In this document: positions 35,002 to 45,500 of the stretch, in pieces
Layout: the number at the start of each line of letters is the position of its first letter
Position numbering within the stretch: the stretch's first letter is position 1
Assembly (NCBI GenBank): GCA_001303955.1
Contig: LJUP01000002.1
Location: forward strand, 1 to 54,640
DNA: 54,640 nt
Direction of reading: 5' to 3'
Source: Bacteroides sp. SM23_62
Lineage (GTDB): Bacteria; Bacteroidota; Bacteroidia; Bacteroidales; SM23-62
The notes under the pieces: generated by a model
Seen by the model: the letters and a program-made list of their open reading frames with translations, nothing else
The model's database searches: none
What the model was told of the DNA's origin: nothing
Made by a program: the position numbers and the translations under genes

Positions 35002-35866
35002 TTTAAAAGTTGTGAGTACATAATGCTAATGCCAGTCTGTGAAAATTTACATTTCCAGGTCAGTACACCACTAAAATGCCTGTTAAATGGGCCATCCTGA
35101 TACCAGGGCCTCATTTCTTGCGCAGTAAGTTTGTACAGGATATTGCAATAAGAAGTATTACAACACCGTAATGGTCATGCTTATTCATCTTAAATTCAGG
35201 AATTATTATAAAAATAAACCTTTAATACACCTGTATCAAAAAAATCGATATCCGGCTGTTTTTTATCTACATTTTATAAGTTTAATAAGATAGCTGTTGA
35301 TCATTGCTATGATACAACCCAAATTTTATAATATCAAATCCCGGTAAAGTATTTATTAGATTGATATAATCTGAAGGAGATTTAACAGTAAGTTGAATAT
35401 AAAAAAGAAAGGTTAAAATCTGCTTGAATCCAATTCTTTTTCGATTTTGTTAATCAGTCAGTAGTTGTTTCTCTACTTCAATTTGTTTAATGAATTCAAT
35501 GACTGCCAGGATACTGTGATCATGAGCGGCTAATTGATTCTGCATCTGTTCTATCTCAACCAGGATATCCTTTGAATCATTGAGAACCTCACGCATCTAA
35601 ATTATTAATTCGGATGATCTGGATATTTACCTTATTGGCTCTTCAAGTCTCCAAACTCTTAGGTTGTCAATTCGAACATAAAATTTTCCGGAAACCCAGT
35701 AATATTTTTTCTTAGCGCCCTTTTCAACTGTTTGGTCTCCACCTCATATCATTCTGCCAGGTCATGGTTCAACATTAGCTTAATGAACAATCGCGGATAT
35801 TATCGTGCAGGATATGAAGCTATGAGATATTTCCGTGTAATCACTGGATCACGAAATAATAGGTGA
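35002..35866. other. Gene-debris region between GH2 and the GHL10 remnant
   Basis: About 865 bases without an intact gene. On the minus strand, 35111-35188 reads a 25-residue lipoprotein-signal-like start (MNKHDHYGVVILLIAISCTN) that stops at once. 35450-35596 encodes a 48-residue helical fragment, and 35627-35743 has an open piece ending KFYVRIDNLRVWRLEE, which resembles the end of a secreted carbohydrate-active protein. These pieces face the same way as the utilization locus, so they look like leftovers of deleted members rather than functional genes. Confidence 0.45.
35450..35596 (-). pseudogene. Short helical fragment, perhaps the tail of a larger protein
   Basis: 48 residues (MREVLNDSKDILVEIEQMQN...) with a coiled-coil-like heptad pattern and charged residues. 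The pattern LVEIEQMQNQLAAHDHSILAVI is reminiscent of the C-terminal helix of ORF6N/KilA-type DNA-binding proteins, but too little remains to be sure. No ribosome-binding site or partner gene is visible. It is probably a remnant, although a real micro-gene cannot be excluded. Confidence 0.3.
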
Positions 35867-36490
35867 TGGATACCGGTTTCGGCCCAGCTATACTGGCGGG
35901 ATGATCACCCTGTCGCGGATTTTTCAACACTGGCTTATTGGTGGAATGATTTCAGTTATGGTCGAAGCCTGTACGCTGGCCTGGCTCCTTATCGTATCGA
36001 CAGAAAATCGGAATATAAACTGTGGAAAAAGGATAAATATTTATTCCATCAGTTGGATATGATACGTTCTCTCGAAGGTATGGATGGATTTGGTTTTTTC
36101 AGCAGTAAGCATTTTCTAAGAGAGGACTTGAAGTCATTGAATAATAAGCTCCAAAGAAAATATTGTACCCACCCCGCCATAATACCAACCATGCCCTGGA
36201 TAGACAATGAAGCCCCAAAAGCACCTGTAAACCTGACTATTGAAGGCTCAACAATTCGGTGGTATCCCGTCGTGGAGGAAAATGAAATGGATAAAGCAAG
36301 GTTCTTTGTTGTATATCGTTTTGAATTAAATGAACCCAGGTATTTAAAACACAAAGATAGAATCATATCTATAACCGGAGAGAATCATATGAGCTTTATC
36401 AATGGTATACCAAAAGGTGTTTACAGGGTTTCGGCACTCGACAGGACCAATAATGAAAGCCAGCTGAGCACACTTCTGTTGGTTGACTAG
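35867..36490 (+). pseudogene. C-terminal remnant of a GHL10 (family 10-like) glycosyl hydrolase
   Basis: The frame is open from just after an in-frame TGA (35864-35866) to the stop at 36488-36490, but has no proper start. It encodes about 207 residues that match the end of GHL10/PF02638 proteins: SAQLYWRDDHPVADF, WWNDFSYGRSLYAGLAPYRI, DGFGFFSSKHFL and PAIIPTMPWID, then a fibronectin-like tail. The N-terminal catalytic half is missing and its upstream sequence has no recognisable homology. It lies on the plus strand, opposite to the surrounding locus, with the SusD terminator just beyond its stop. I call it a 5'-truncated pseudogene. Expression of a short protein from an internal Met (for example at 36059) seems unlikely to be useful. 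Confidence 0.8.
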
Positions 36491-36507
36491 AACATTCAGA
36501 TCTATAC

Positions 36508-36546
36508 GAAAAAATGAAAGGCAAATCAAAATGACTTGCCTTTCAT
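36508..36546 (-). terminator. Intrinsic terminator after susD
   Basis: ATGAAAGGCAA (36514-36524) and TTGCCTTTCAT (36536-36546) form a perfect 11-base-pair stem with an 11-base loop. Read on the minus strand, the stem is followed by TTTTTT (36508-36513 in reverse). It lies 29 bases beyond the SusD stop and should end the SusC-SusD transcript, separating it from the GH2-GH29 genes. Confidence 0.8.
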
Positions 36547-36574
36547 TAAAACTACTCATGAAAAGATTTACTTG

Positions 36575-38266
36575 CTATTTCGCCCACCAGAGTTTTGTAT
36601 CTTGCCGGTCGGGACCCTGCCGAGCAATAACAATATTGTAATTCTCCGGATCCTGGTTCTGAACATTGCTTCCATATCTCAATCTTTCCGGATACAGTCC
36701 ATTAATATCACCCAGGCCATAAATTTCAGGGTCCGTCAAAGTTTGGGTTAATTCACCGGGATAACCTGATTTTCTTGCAATGGCCCATCCTTCAAATCCA
36801 TCCGTATAGCAGGCCAGCCAACGCTGAATGGCTATCTTTTCAAGGTTTTCTTCAGCCGTCCCATTCAGCAGTGCCATGTCTTCTGTTGAAATGAAGTTTT
36901 CAATGTCACCATCGGATACCCCCCAGAGCTTCATGGCATGCCTTATGCCATCCTGGTAAAGGGATTGTGCATCACCGGCGGAGAACCCTTTCAAAGCAGC
37001 TTCAGCCCTGAGGAAATATACTTCGGCAGTGGTCATTATGATTTCATCCCACATATCAGTCCCGGAATTCTTCCTGGCAATAATTTCCGGTGCAGGCTCA
37101 CTGAAAAATTCATACCGGATATAGGAATAAATATCACCTCCCATTCTGACAGGTTGTCCTACATAATACAGATTCTCCGGCATATCAATGGTAACCGTGT
37201 CGGCATCTACAGTTTGGGTAAAATCGACCCCTGCATCGGTCAGTGCCTGTGTTACAAAGTCAACATGCTTGTCAAAAAGACTTTTTCCCGGATCTTCGGC
37301 AGGTCTTATAAGATCAATCACACCTCCGGCAGCCGGAACCGCATATTTTTCCAGACGCGGATCATTGTTATTGCGTAAATTGTCAACCAGGGGCTGGCCA
37401 ACATGCCAGTTCGATCCCAGGCCAAAGTTATGCCAGACATCCCCATAGGCAGCACTGCTCCATTGCGAAATTACATTATCCTTTTCCATGATACAGTTGT
37501 CGGATTCATTTTCCAGGAACAAACCGTTATTCAGGGCTGCGGTGATGGCGGGACCCGCAAAATCAGCTCCTGTCGCACCAAAGGCTCTCAAAGCCATTCT
37601 AAGCTTATGGGAATTGGCAAGCTTCTTCCACTTGGTCAGATCACCATTAAAGTAGAGATCATTTTCACCCAGGTCATCGATGCCCTCACCCGTCTTGGTA
37701 TGATCGCCGATGGTTGCCATGGCCTCATCCAGTTCTGATATGACACCCTGGTAAATGTCCTTTTGCTCATCATATTTGGGCGTGACAATGCCCTCCACGC
37801 CGGCTTCCGAATACGGTATATCACCGAACAGGTCGGTATACATCTGGTAGTAAAGCGTTTTAATGATCTTACCGGTGGCGTGCATAAGCTCATTTTGAAA
37901 ATCCCCACCGGTATCTGTAAGCTTGAGGAAATTGTCAATCCTGCCGAAGTATCCGCTCATCCAATCCCATGTTGCATCGGTATACGCTGAATGATAAGAA
38001 TAACCAAGTTCATCACTCCACCAGCATCCGTTGAACCCAAAGGTAAAATAACCTGCGTACCTGTCAGTGTGTATCAAATGGGCCCTCCAGTATGGATACC
38101 TGTCTGGTGCATACAGCTGATACTGGGGGTCCGTAACAAAGTATCGTGCACTCGCTTCCTCTTTGACAATTGCATCCGGATTTTTGTTGATTTCAACGAA
38201 ATCATCCGTACAGGAAGCCATTCCGAGTGCAATGAATATGAAAAACAATAATCTATAGCGTTTCAT
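36575..38266 (-). CDS. susD: SusD/RagB-family outer-membrane lipoprotein (SusD-like_2 type)
   Basis: 563 residues. The signal ends in a lipobox (GMASC, Cys19), followed by the SusD hallmark start TDDFVEINKNPDAI. The SusD-like_2 pattern is visible in YWRAHLIHTDRYAGYF, and further SusD features include LMHATGKIIKTLYYQMYTDLFGDIPYSEA and the C-terminal FLRAEAALKGFSAGDAQSLYQDGIRHAMKLWGV. SusD proteins sit on the cell surface, bind the glycan and form a lid over the SusC transporter. The frame is intact, whereas its partner SusC directly upstream (20 bases) is broken. The gene is followed by a strong terminator. Whether it is still expressed usefully is therefore doubtful. Confidence 0.93.
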   Translation of the reverse strand: MKRYRLLFFIFIALGMASCTDDFVEINKNPDAIVKEEASARYFVTDPQYQLYAPDRYPYWRAHLIHTDRYAGYFTFGFNGCWWSDELGYSYHSAYTDATWDWMSGYFGRIDNFLKLTDTGGDFQNELMHATGKIIKTLYYQMYTDLFGDIPYSEAGVEGIVTPKYDEQKDIYQGVISELDEAMATIGDHTKTGEGIDDLGENDLYFNGDLTKWKKLANSHKLRMALRAFGATGADFAGPAITAALNNGLFLENESDNCIMEKDNVISQWSSAAYGDVWHNFGLGSNWHVGQPLVDNLRNNNDPRLEKYAVPAAGGVIDLIRPAEDPGKSLFDKHVDFVTQALTDAGVDFTQTVDADTVTIDMPENLYYVGQPVRMGGDIYSYIRYEFFSEPAPEIIARKNSGTDMWDEIIMTTAEVYFLRAEAALKGFSAGDAQSLYQDGIRHAMKLWGVSDGDIENFISTEDMALLNGTAEENLEKIAIQRWLACYTDGFEGWAIARKSGYPGELTQTLTDPEIYGLGDINGLYPERLRYGSNVQNQDPENYNIVIARQGPDRQDTKLWWAK

Positions 38267-38286
38267 AATTATTTCGTTTTGAAGAT

Positions 38287-41132
38287 TTAAAAAGTAACAT
38301 TCAGATTAAATCCAAGGCTTCTCATCGTTGGAAGATTGTACCAGAGCATGCCCTGAGCGAAATTACTGGTACTGTAGCTCGATTCAGGATCAAAGTTCTC
38401 AATGTCCTTATGGATGAAGAAAAGGTTTCGACCAACCAGACCCACTTAAACGCCTTTGATGAAGAAATCACCTAAAACACTTCCGGGTAAGGAATAAATC
38501 AATGTTAATTCCCTCAGCCGGACATTTGTCTGGGAATAGATATAATTGGAAGCGATATCGCTCACGGCACCCCAGTAATCCTGACCTGTAACCTGAAGTG
38601 TGTTGGGCTCGTAAATTGGCTCTTCTGCCGTTCCCGTATTAACCATTCCGTCAACCGTGATCCCATCCCGGTATGCCAGGGTCCTGGTGGATACACCTGT
38701 AGCATCAAGCCCTGCATCTGTTCCGGAGAAAACTTCTCCCCCGATGCGGAAATCGATCAGGGCTCCTAATGAGATTCCTCTATAGGTCAATCTATTGTAA
38801 ATACCCCCGGTCACATCCGGTTGATAGTTGCCAAGCAGCACCTTTTCTTCGGAAGCCTGGGGACGACCGGTAGCATCAACCACGATGTCACCAGCGGGCG
38901 TTTTTTTATGCTCTGTGCCCCATATCTCACCATATTCCCCTCCGACTGTTGCCTGAACGATCACATTGCCAAAGTTGGTCGTACTGAATGTATAAGTCTC
39001 CAGGTCTTCGATCAGTTCAACCAGCTTGTTCTTATTCTTGGCAATATTGACTGAAAGATCCCATGTGAAATTACCGGTTCTTACAGGATATCCGCCTACC
39101 AGCACTTCAAGTCCGGTGTTGGTTAATTCTCCCACATTTGTGTGGAAGTTTGAATATCCTGTGCCACGCTAAACCGTAGTTTGGAATAATTCAGAATACT
39201 GCTTTTCAGGCCGAAGATCTCATTCATGAGAAATGATAAACTGGCAGAAGGATAAAAATAGGACCATTCATTTTCAGGAAGTGTGGATGACCAGTCATTT
39301 CTTCCGGAAACATCCAGGTAAATGGCACTCCTGTATGCCAGTTGTGCCGAACCGTACAAAGAGTGGATTTTCTTTTCCCTTAATGGTGTATAACCAGGAG
39401 TATTGATCGTATTGGCCCCACTGACGATCGGTTTGGTCGGGATTTTGAAATCATCCCCCGAAATACTGTAACTTTCGTATGTCTGGTACATGCTGTTCCC
39501 GCCGGCATTGACCGAAAGATTAAAGTTTCCAAAATCTCTGTCGTACATAAAAAGAAAATCGGCATTGGTCTCTGCCGTGGTTCTGGTACTGAAGCTGAAA
39601 CGTCCGGTAGAATAAAACCAGTGACCATACTGTTCAATAGACTCAATGTTTTGTGTGACACGGTCAGTTCCGATACGGATAAATGCAGTAAGATGGTCTG
39701 TAAAATCATAATTTATTTTCGCAAACCCCAGGAACCTGTTACGACGGTCCTGGTTGACATCATGCTGCAGTATCCAGTAAGGATTTCCCGTACTTTCCTT
39801 TTGATAACTTTTAACACTTAAGTCATCATTCTGGTAATCTTTCAGGTCTTCAATATCAATGTTTCTGGGCATATCATACAGATAAGCCATGATCCCCTCG
39901 GTACCCAGTGCCGGCCTTTGATTGGCATCCTGCTTGAAATAGGTGGCTTTTGTATCAACCGATAACCTCCTGGTAAGATTTGCCGTCGCTCTGATATTGA
40001 AATTATGCCTCTTAAGATCTGAATTCGGGAGTACGGAGTTGGTGTTGGTATTGGTATAGGAAAACCTTACGGATGCGTTTTGTCCACCATAATCGAGTGC
40101 AACCGTATTCACAAAATTGGAACCGGTCCTGAAAAAATTCTTTACATTATCCGGCTGGGGGCTGTAAGGACGCAAATCATCTTCTGCCGTATAATAATAT
40201 TGCATGGAACCATCCAATTTCGGTCCCCAGGATCCTCCTGTACTGGTATAGAACTCATTCCAATCGGCAGGAATATTGCCATCTTTACCCTGTCCGTACT
40301 CATTCTGGTACTCCGGCAGAATCATCGGGGTCTCAAATGTGAGGTTGGAAGTAACCGTAATTCCCAGGCCTGATTTCTCGGCTCCCTGTTTGGTCGTTAT
40401 CAGGATGACACCATTGGCTGCCCTTGATCCATACAGTGCAGCAGCATTTGGGCCCTTCAGCACAGAGATCGACTTAATATCATCCGGGTTTATATCGGAA
40501 ATACCCGTACCATAGTCATTCCTTCTGTAATTGGCAGTCCCTGATCCGGCAGCAGAACCAAATCCGGAGTTATCAACCGGTATGCCATCAACAACATACA
40601 ATGGCTGGTTGTTTCCGGTAAGCGAATTATTACCGCGAATGACAACCCGGGAACCACTTCCCGGACCGGAAGTTGATTGGGTAATGACAACCCCGGCGAC
40701 ACGGCCTGCCAGCTGGTTGATAACATTGGTTTCTTTGACCTGGGAGATGTCATCCCCTGAAACCTCAGTCACTGCATAACCAAGCGCTTTCTTCTCCCTG
40801 GATATCCCAAGGGAAGTGACAACAACTTCCTCAAGCGCCAGAATACTTGGTTCCAGGGCCATGTCAATGACCGATCTTCCATCGATATTCACTTCCCGGG
40901 TTTGAAATCCCACAAAAGAAAATACAAGTACAGCATTTGGATCAGGTGCAGTAATTGAATACATTCCTTCCATATCGGATATAACACCTGCTGTTGTACC
41001 TTTAATTAGAATACTAGCCCCTGGAAGTGTAATCCCATCTTCAGCAGATGTGACCTTCCCGGTCACCGTATGCTGGGCAAACAAGCCTCCTGCATACAAG
41101 AGCAGGAAAAACAAGAATACTGTTTTTTTCAT
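38287..41132 (-). pseudogene. susC: SusC-like TonB-dependent transporter, broken by an internal deletion and a nonsense codon
   Basis: The signal peptide (MKKTVFLFFLLLYAGGLFAQ), carboxypeptidase-like domain (VTGKVTSAEDG), TonB-type segment (LEEVVVTSLGISR) and plug (LYVVDGIPVDNSG) are intact in the first 669 residues. Near 39165 the frame changes: after KLRFSVAQ the reading jumps to (G)YSNFHTNVGELTNTG, skipping roughly 80-100 residues usually present there, as expected for a deletion of about 250-300 bases that also shifts the frame. The remaining 229-residue part ends in a TAA at 38446-38448. The same frame then continues (VGLVGRNLFFIHKDIEN) to a natural end at 38287 (NLNVTF). Two independent lesions imply a pseudogene, or two assembly errors. 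Confidence 0.85.
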
Positions 41133-41222
41133 AACGTTTTAGTTTAGGTTCATAAGAGGATTAAGAATTATCAGGTATTTTACATTTTCAACATAACAAT
41201 ATTTATATTTCTGCTTATATGT

Positions 41223-41449
41223 TTAGCCGTAAAGAGCCTGTCGAACAGGACCTTTTTCAGCGTTTAAGCCAAACCAGCAAAGCAACCTATTACCAACAAG
41301 AGTAGCTCCGTAAATGCTTGCTAAGAATGCCGCTTCTGCACCAAAAGGACTTCCCATTAATGTAAAAAACTGCTCGGGATAAACTGCAGCATCGGGAAAA
41401 AGACCAGGCAAACAAGGGCCTTGATGACAAAAGTGGTTTTTAACTTCAT
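41223..41449 (-). pseudogene. Possible remnant of a secreted protein (signal peptide plus frameshifted tail)
   Basis: A good Sec signal starts at 41449 (MKLKTTFVIKALVCLVFFPML) but the frame stops after 30 residues. In another frame the sequence stays open to 41223 with a hydrophobic, non-family-like segment (FGAEAAFLASIYGATLVGN). It lies between the broken SusC and the broken DUF5060-type gene. It may be the start of a lost lipoprotein or exported enzyme, but no family can be named. Confidence 0.35.
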
Positions 41450-41702
41450 AATGATTGATTTTATAATTAACAGGAAAGAATATGGAGTACTCACAGACAT
41501 TTGTTGCTGAGTAATTTCTTTCAGAGCATTGATATATAGATTGATCACATAACATATGATAAATCTAAATACATGATTCTGTGAATGTTGTGATTGAAAG
41601 GAACAGCTGAAATTGAAAATACCAGGCGGTATGGAGCCGAATCCTGCTAGGAGTGAGAAATTTTAAACGAAGTTGAGACGAGATTATCAGATTGTCAAAT
41701 AT

Positions 41703-43162
41703 TTAGAGATATAGTTTTTCCTCTTCCTCAATAAGTATAATGAATAAAGGGATATTAGGGTGGGATTGGGTAGCCTCATTTCTATGTATAAATCCACCAT
41801 AGGTGATATCCCAGATGGCAAACAGGGTGGCATTGTGTTCGGCAAAATTGTCAAACCTTTGCATATCATTTCCCCACGGGGAATAAACACCAACGCCATA
41901 GTATGCTGTTCCGTCATCGTGGACAAAATAGTGAGGATTAACAGTTGACGGTCTTATCCAGCCGTGATGTTCTGAATCAATGGCTGCAAATTTTGCTACA
42001 GCCGATTCACCTTTGCCTCCTGCATCATTCACAAACAACTGATAGGTATATTCTCCCTTTTCGTTAGGTGAAAACCGGACCATGCATTGATCGGCATTTT
42101 CGTAATTATCTTAAAATCCATTGATGCTGATTTTTTTTCCTGAAGGAGTCGTAACCAGAGCGTATACATCAATATCCTCAGGGTCATAAGGATTTTCAAT
42201 CCCTACATTTTCAAGGTCGAGTAACACTTCGAACTTTACATATTTTTTAACGGTGGTCGTATTGGTACCAATAATCTGCACCACCGGCAATTCTCCAGGC
42301 GTAAAGGTTTCTCCCTGAACTTCAGCTGATCCAAAAAATACCTCTCCACTGTTTTGAACCGGGACTACCTTGTAGAAATAGTGTTTGTAAGGTTCCAGCT
42401 CTTTATCATGGTAACCTGTGGTTGTTGTTTCAGCAAGAAGGGTGCTCTCATTGATCTCAAATCCGGGAATGCCCCCCTGTAAATTATATATTTTCCTGTC
42501 TGCAACTGATCGGTTGTGTTCCATGTCAGGTTTATATTCCTTCCTTCAGATACGGCTGCTTCCAGATCGGTTGCCCTGACAAGGTACCAGGCTATTTTAA
42601 AGTTGTCCATTTCAATTTTACCTGATTTCGATACTGAGGTATCCCTGTCGAAATAGAAATCAACAGCCAGCACCCTGCCTTGATTTGAGAAGTACCTTCT
42701 TTTTAATTCAAATGTATGGGTATGCCAGCTGTTATCACCGGGAATTTCCTTTTCAAGGAATTCATATGTTGGTGGTTCCAGAGAATAGGTCGGGCTGACC
42801 GTAAGTTTAGTATCCACTTCCGACCGTACCTGAACCTGAATTCTCGGGTTGGGATATACATTAATTCCCCGGAACGGTTTAAAGGTAAATTTATCATAAA
42901 CACCCACTCCCTCTTTCTTTTAATAATCAATCTTTGGAACACCATCGGCTTCCGATAATCCATACGTTCCGGGAGTTACAGTTCCCCAAATTTTAACAGG
43001 AGGACGGTTGCTCTGCCCGAATTGCCTCGTGAATTCAAGCGTCCCGTCTTCAAAGTCATCTGTAAATCCCCGGCGCTGTGAAAAACCGTGGTTCACAGAT
43101 AATCCCATAATACAGGTTAACATGATAATCAACCGTACATCCTGAGTTAATTTAATAGTCAA
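41703..43162 (-). pseudogene. DUF5060/fibronectin-type extracellular hydrolase, broken at several points
   Basis: The N-terminus has a signal-like segment (RLIIMLTCIMGLSVNHGFSQ). The reading is interrupted by an in-frame TAA at 42920-42922. It resumes in the same frame with GVYDKFTFKPF, changes frame at a run of six C on the plus strand near 42472, hits a second in-frame TAA at 42111-42113 and resumes with DNYENADQC. Joined up it reads as a carbohydrate-binding-like region, a fibronectin III region (KYIIYRG / GIPGFEINES), a DUF5060-like domain (RFSPNEKGEYTYQLFVNDAGG) and the start of a DUF4038/GH-like barrel (HYFVHDDGTAYYGVGVYSPW). It stops abruptly at about 41703 without the catalytic barrel. 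I interpret it as a decayed, truncated locus enzyme. Confidence 0.75.
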
Positions 43163-43172
43163 AGTATTTAGA

Positions 43173-44510
43173 TTACTTTGCAGATCTAATGATCACAGGA
43201 TTCACCCCGGGCAGGGCCGGGTACATTACAGACTTGCCCTGTTTTTCAGATATTATTTCATAATCCAGGTCCAATCCGTTCTGAGATATACTGATTTCTT
43301 TCCATCGATCTGGGAGATCTGTTTTCAGTGTAAGTGCCAGGTTATACAACCTGGGATCGAGATTTTGAGAAAGATTCACCTGTATCTGATCCCTGTCCCG
43401 GGATGTTTTCACAACACTGTTCATCCTTTCGCGCATATACTTGGTGACATCCTGGAAAGTGGCAACCCAGAGTTCATCCTCATTTGCTTTTATATAGCTA
43501 AAGAAGTTGTCGAGGGTATCACCGGAGATGGCTTCCCATCCCACACCATCCACCCCGTGGAAGACCAGCACGAGCCAGATATCATTATATACCAGGCAGG
43601 TATCGATCCATGATTTCATGCGGTGCAGAGGTGTATCCGACAAAGGTCCACGCTGCCATTGCACATATGGTTTGTCAGCTTCAGCGGGATGGACCCTGCT
43701 TCCCCGGTTGAGTTCAGCCAGGTAGACCTCGGGCATCCGGTTGCGCAGGGCAGCATAGATCTCAAGGGCATATTCCATCACACGCTCATTTTCGGTGCCA
43801 TACGGACACTCACAAGAAAATGTATGTTCCGGACCCAACTGCCTGTAAATATCTTCCTTACATTTTTCCAGTTCCCACAACATATTGACTTCATCGAGAA
43901 TAGCAAGGCGTGGATGCGAGATGGTATGGCTGGCGAATTCATGCCCCCATGAGGCAAATTTCCTGATTTCGTCCCATGTCAAGCGGTCCGTTCCAAAATA
44001 ACGATCATCAGCCGGTATCTTCTGTACATTACCTGCCCTAACCTTTGCATAAGCCTCATCAATAATCTCGCAGGCCCTTTCCATATTACCTGCATCCACC
44101 GATGCACCTGCACGGGTATGGTAATCCATCAATCCCCGGTAGCCAAGATAGCCCACTGCGGATGCCCGTTCGAAAAGGTTATCCGGGTTGGTTGCAACAA
44201 CTGCTGTTTCTTTGATAATCTCTTCAAACGGTCTCCCAATGAACCGGGCCTTAAACTCAGAACCGGGTATATGTCCGGTATTGATAAAGAAAGTGCCGGG
44301 AAATCCCTTTTCTTCCATGAGTGGCAATGCCACCCTGAACTGGTTGATGGATCCGTCGTCATAGGTCAGCGAAATGGCGGACCTTTTTCCATCCTTCCAT
44401 TTCAGTATCTCGGTTTTGCCGGTTTTTTGATTCAGACCTGGTGAACATGCGCTCAACAGGGAAGTCATCACCACCAGAACCGGGAGTAGTATCGAATACT
44501 TCTCTTTCAT
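43173..44510 (-). CDS. Polysaccharide deacetylase (NodB/CE4-like) lipoprotein
   Basis: About 445 residues from the Met at 44510, which gives a signal with lipobox (TSLLSAC, Cys22). A start at 44528 adds six residues. The NodB fold shows the catalytic base motif TYDDGS and metal histidines in HEFASHTISHPRL. Further on, FSCECPYGTENERVMEYA and LVLVFHGVDGVGW match the later CE4 motifs. It may remove acetyl groups from the glycan, which would expose mannan or hexosamine chains for the GH enzymes. It is the most upstream gene of the minus-strand locus, with an AT-rich region of about 220 bases before it. Its stop is 10 bases from the broken DUF5060-type gene. Confidence 0.88.
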   Translation of the reverse strand: MKEKYSILLPVLVVMTSLLSACSPGLNQKTGKTEILKWKDGKRSAISLTYDDGSINQFRVALPLMEEKGFPGTFFINTGHIPGSEFKARFIGRPFEEIIKETAVVATNPDNLFERASAVGYLGYRGLMDYHTRAGASVDAGNMERACEIIDEAYAKVRAGNVQKIPADDRYFGTDRLTWDEIRKFASWGHEFASHTISHPRLAILDEVNMLWELEKCKEDIYRQLGPEHTFSCECPYGTENERVMEYALEIYAALRNRMPEVYLAELNRGSRVHPAEADKPYVQWQRGPLSDTPLHRMKSWIDTCLVYNDIWLVLVFHGVDGVGWEAISGDTLDNFFSYIKANEDELWVATFQDVTKYMRERMNSVVKTSRDRDQIQVNLSQNLDPRLYNLALTLKTDLPDRWKEISISQNGLDLDYEIISEKQGKSVMYPALPGVNPVIIRSAK

Positions 44511-44756
44511 AAATACAAACTTTTTCATCTACTTTAACCTAATTTAATTTATTTTACCTCTTGAAGAGATCAAATAGGAGGGTTTTGAGGGCTTTTTCAT
44601 TAAACTATGTAAGTTTAGCAAAACCGGCAACCAAAACGAAAATGTATCCGAAAACTTGATTCATTATTAACACCCTATATTGTAGCCTTTTAAAAAACCC
44701 GCAATTGTTTCAGATACAATCAATTAAAGATTATATGCTTGAAGCCTGATTCAGAT

Positions 44757-45332
44757 TCAAAATCTTTCGGCAATAATATCCCAGTCAACAATTTCCCAGA
44801 ATGATTTGATGTAATCAGGTCGCCTGTTCTGATAATCCAGGTAATAAGCGTGTTCCCAGATATCACAGGTAAGGATCGGAACCAGTCCACCTCGTATGGG
44901 ATTCCCTGCATTGCTTTCTTGAATTATTTTGAGTTTACCTTGAGATTCCATTACAAGCCATACCCATCCAGAACCGAATAGAGTATTGGCGGCTATAGAA
45001 AATTGTTCCTGGAATTCGCTGAAGGAATTAAAATCTCTCTCCAGGGCATTTCCCAATATGCCTTTTGGCTTCCCCCCGCCGGCTGGAGAGAGACTACTGA
45101 AATAAAAACTGTGATTCCAGACCTGGGCTCCGTTGTTGAAGATGCCACCTTCTGCATCCCTAATGATGTCCTCCAGACTTGCCTGTTCGAACTTTGTTCC
45201 CTCGATTAATTTGTTGAGGTTGTTGACATAGGCCTGGTGATGTTTACCATAATGAAATTCGATGCTTCTTTCACTGATGTGGGGTTCGAGGTCCTTTGGA
45301 CCGAACTTTAATGGTGGTAATGTGTGATTCAT
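44757..45332 (-). CDS. sodB: Superoxide dismutase (Fe/Mn family)
   Basis: 191 residues. Metal ligands H27 (EFHYGKHH), H74 (QVWNHSFYF), D157 and H161 (DIWEHAYYLDYQN) are all in place. The motif FYFSSLSPAGGGKPKG and Q70 next to VWNH are more typical of iron-type enzymes, so Fe is the likely metal. It converts superoxide to oxygen and hydrogen peroxide in the cytosol. No neighbour shares the strand within 280 bases, so it is probably monocistronic. Presence of one small SOD fits an anaerobe or microaerophile. Confidence 0.95.
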   Translation of the reverse strand: MNHTLPPLKFGPKDLEPHISERSIEFHYGKHHQAYVNNLNKLIEGTKFEQASLEDIIRDAEGGIFNNGAQVWNHSFYFSSLSPAGGGKPKGILGNALERDFNSFSEFQEQFSIAANTLFGSGWVWLVMESQGKLKIIQESNAGNPIRGGLVPILTCDIWEHAYYLDYQNRRPDYIKSFWEIVDWDIIAERF

Positions 45333-45500
45333 GGTTAATAAGTTTTAGGGGTCACTAAATTTGAAGTTGAAAAGAAAAAGAAAATTAATCAAAATAATAA
45401 CGCTATTCAATGGAACACCTAAGGTTCATATTATCATTGGGCAAGGGTATCTAATAAATGAAGTACTCATTTCTGATTACCGACCTGATTCTGGCGAAGA

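Noticed and set aside
38446-41132. Two separate genes (669 and 229 residues) for a SusC-like protein
   Set aside because: Both pieces are parts of one TonB-dependent transporter in order. The split is explained by a deletion/frameshift, and the second piece has no signal peptide or plug.
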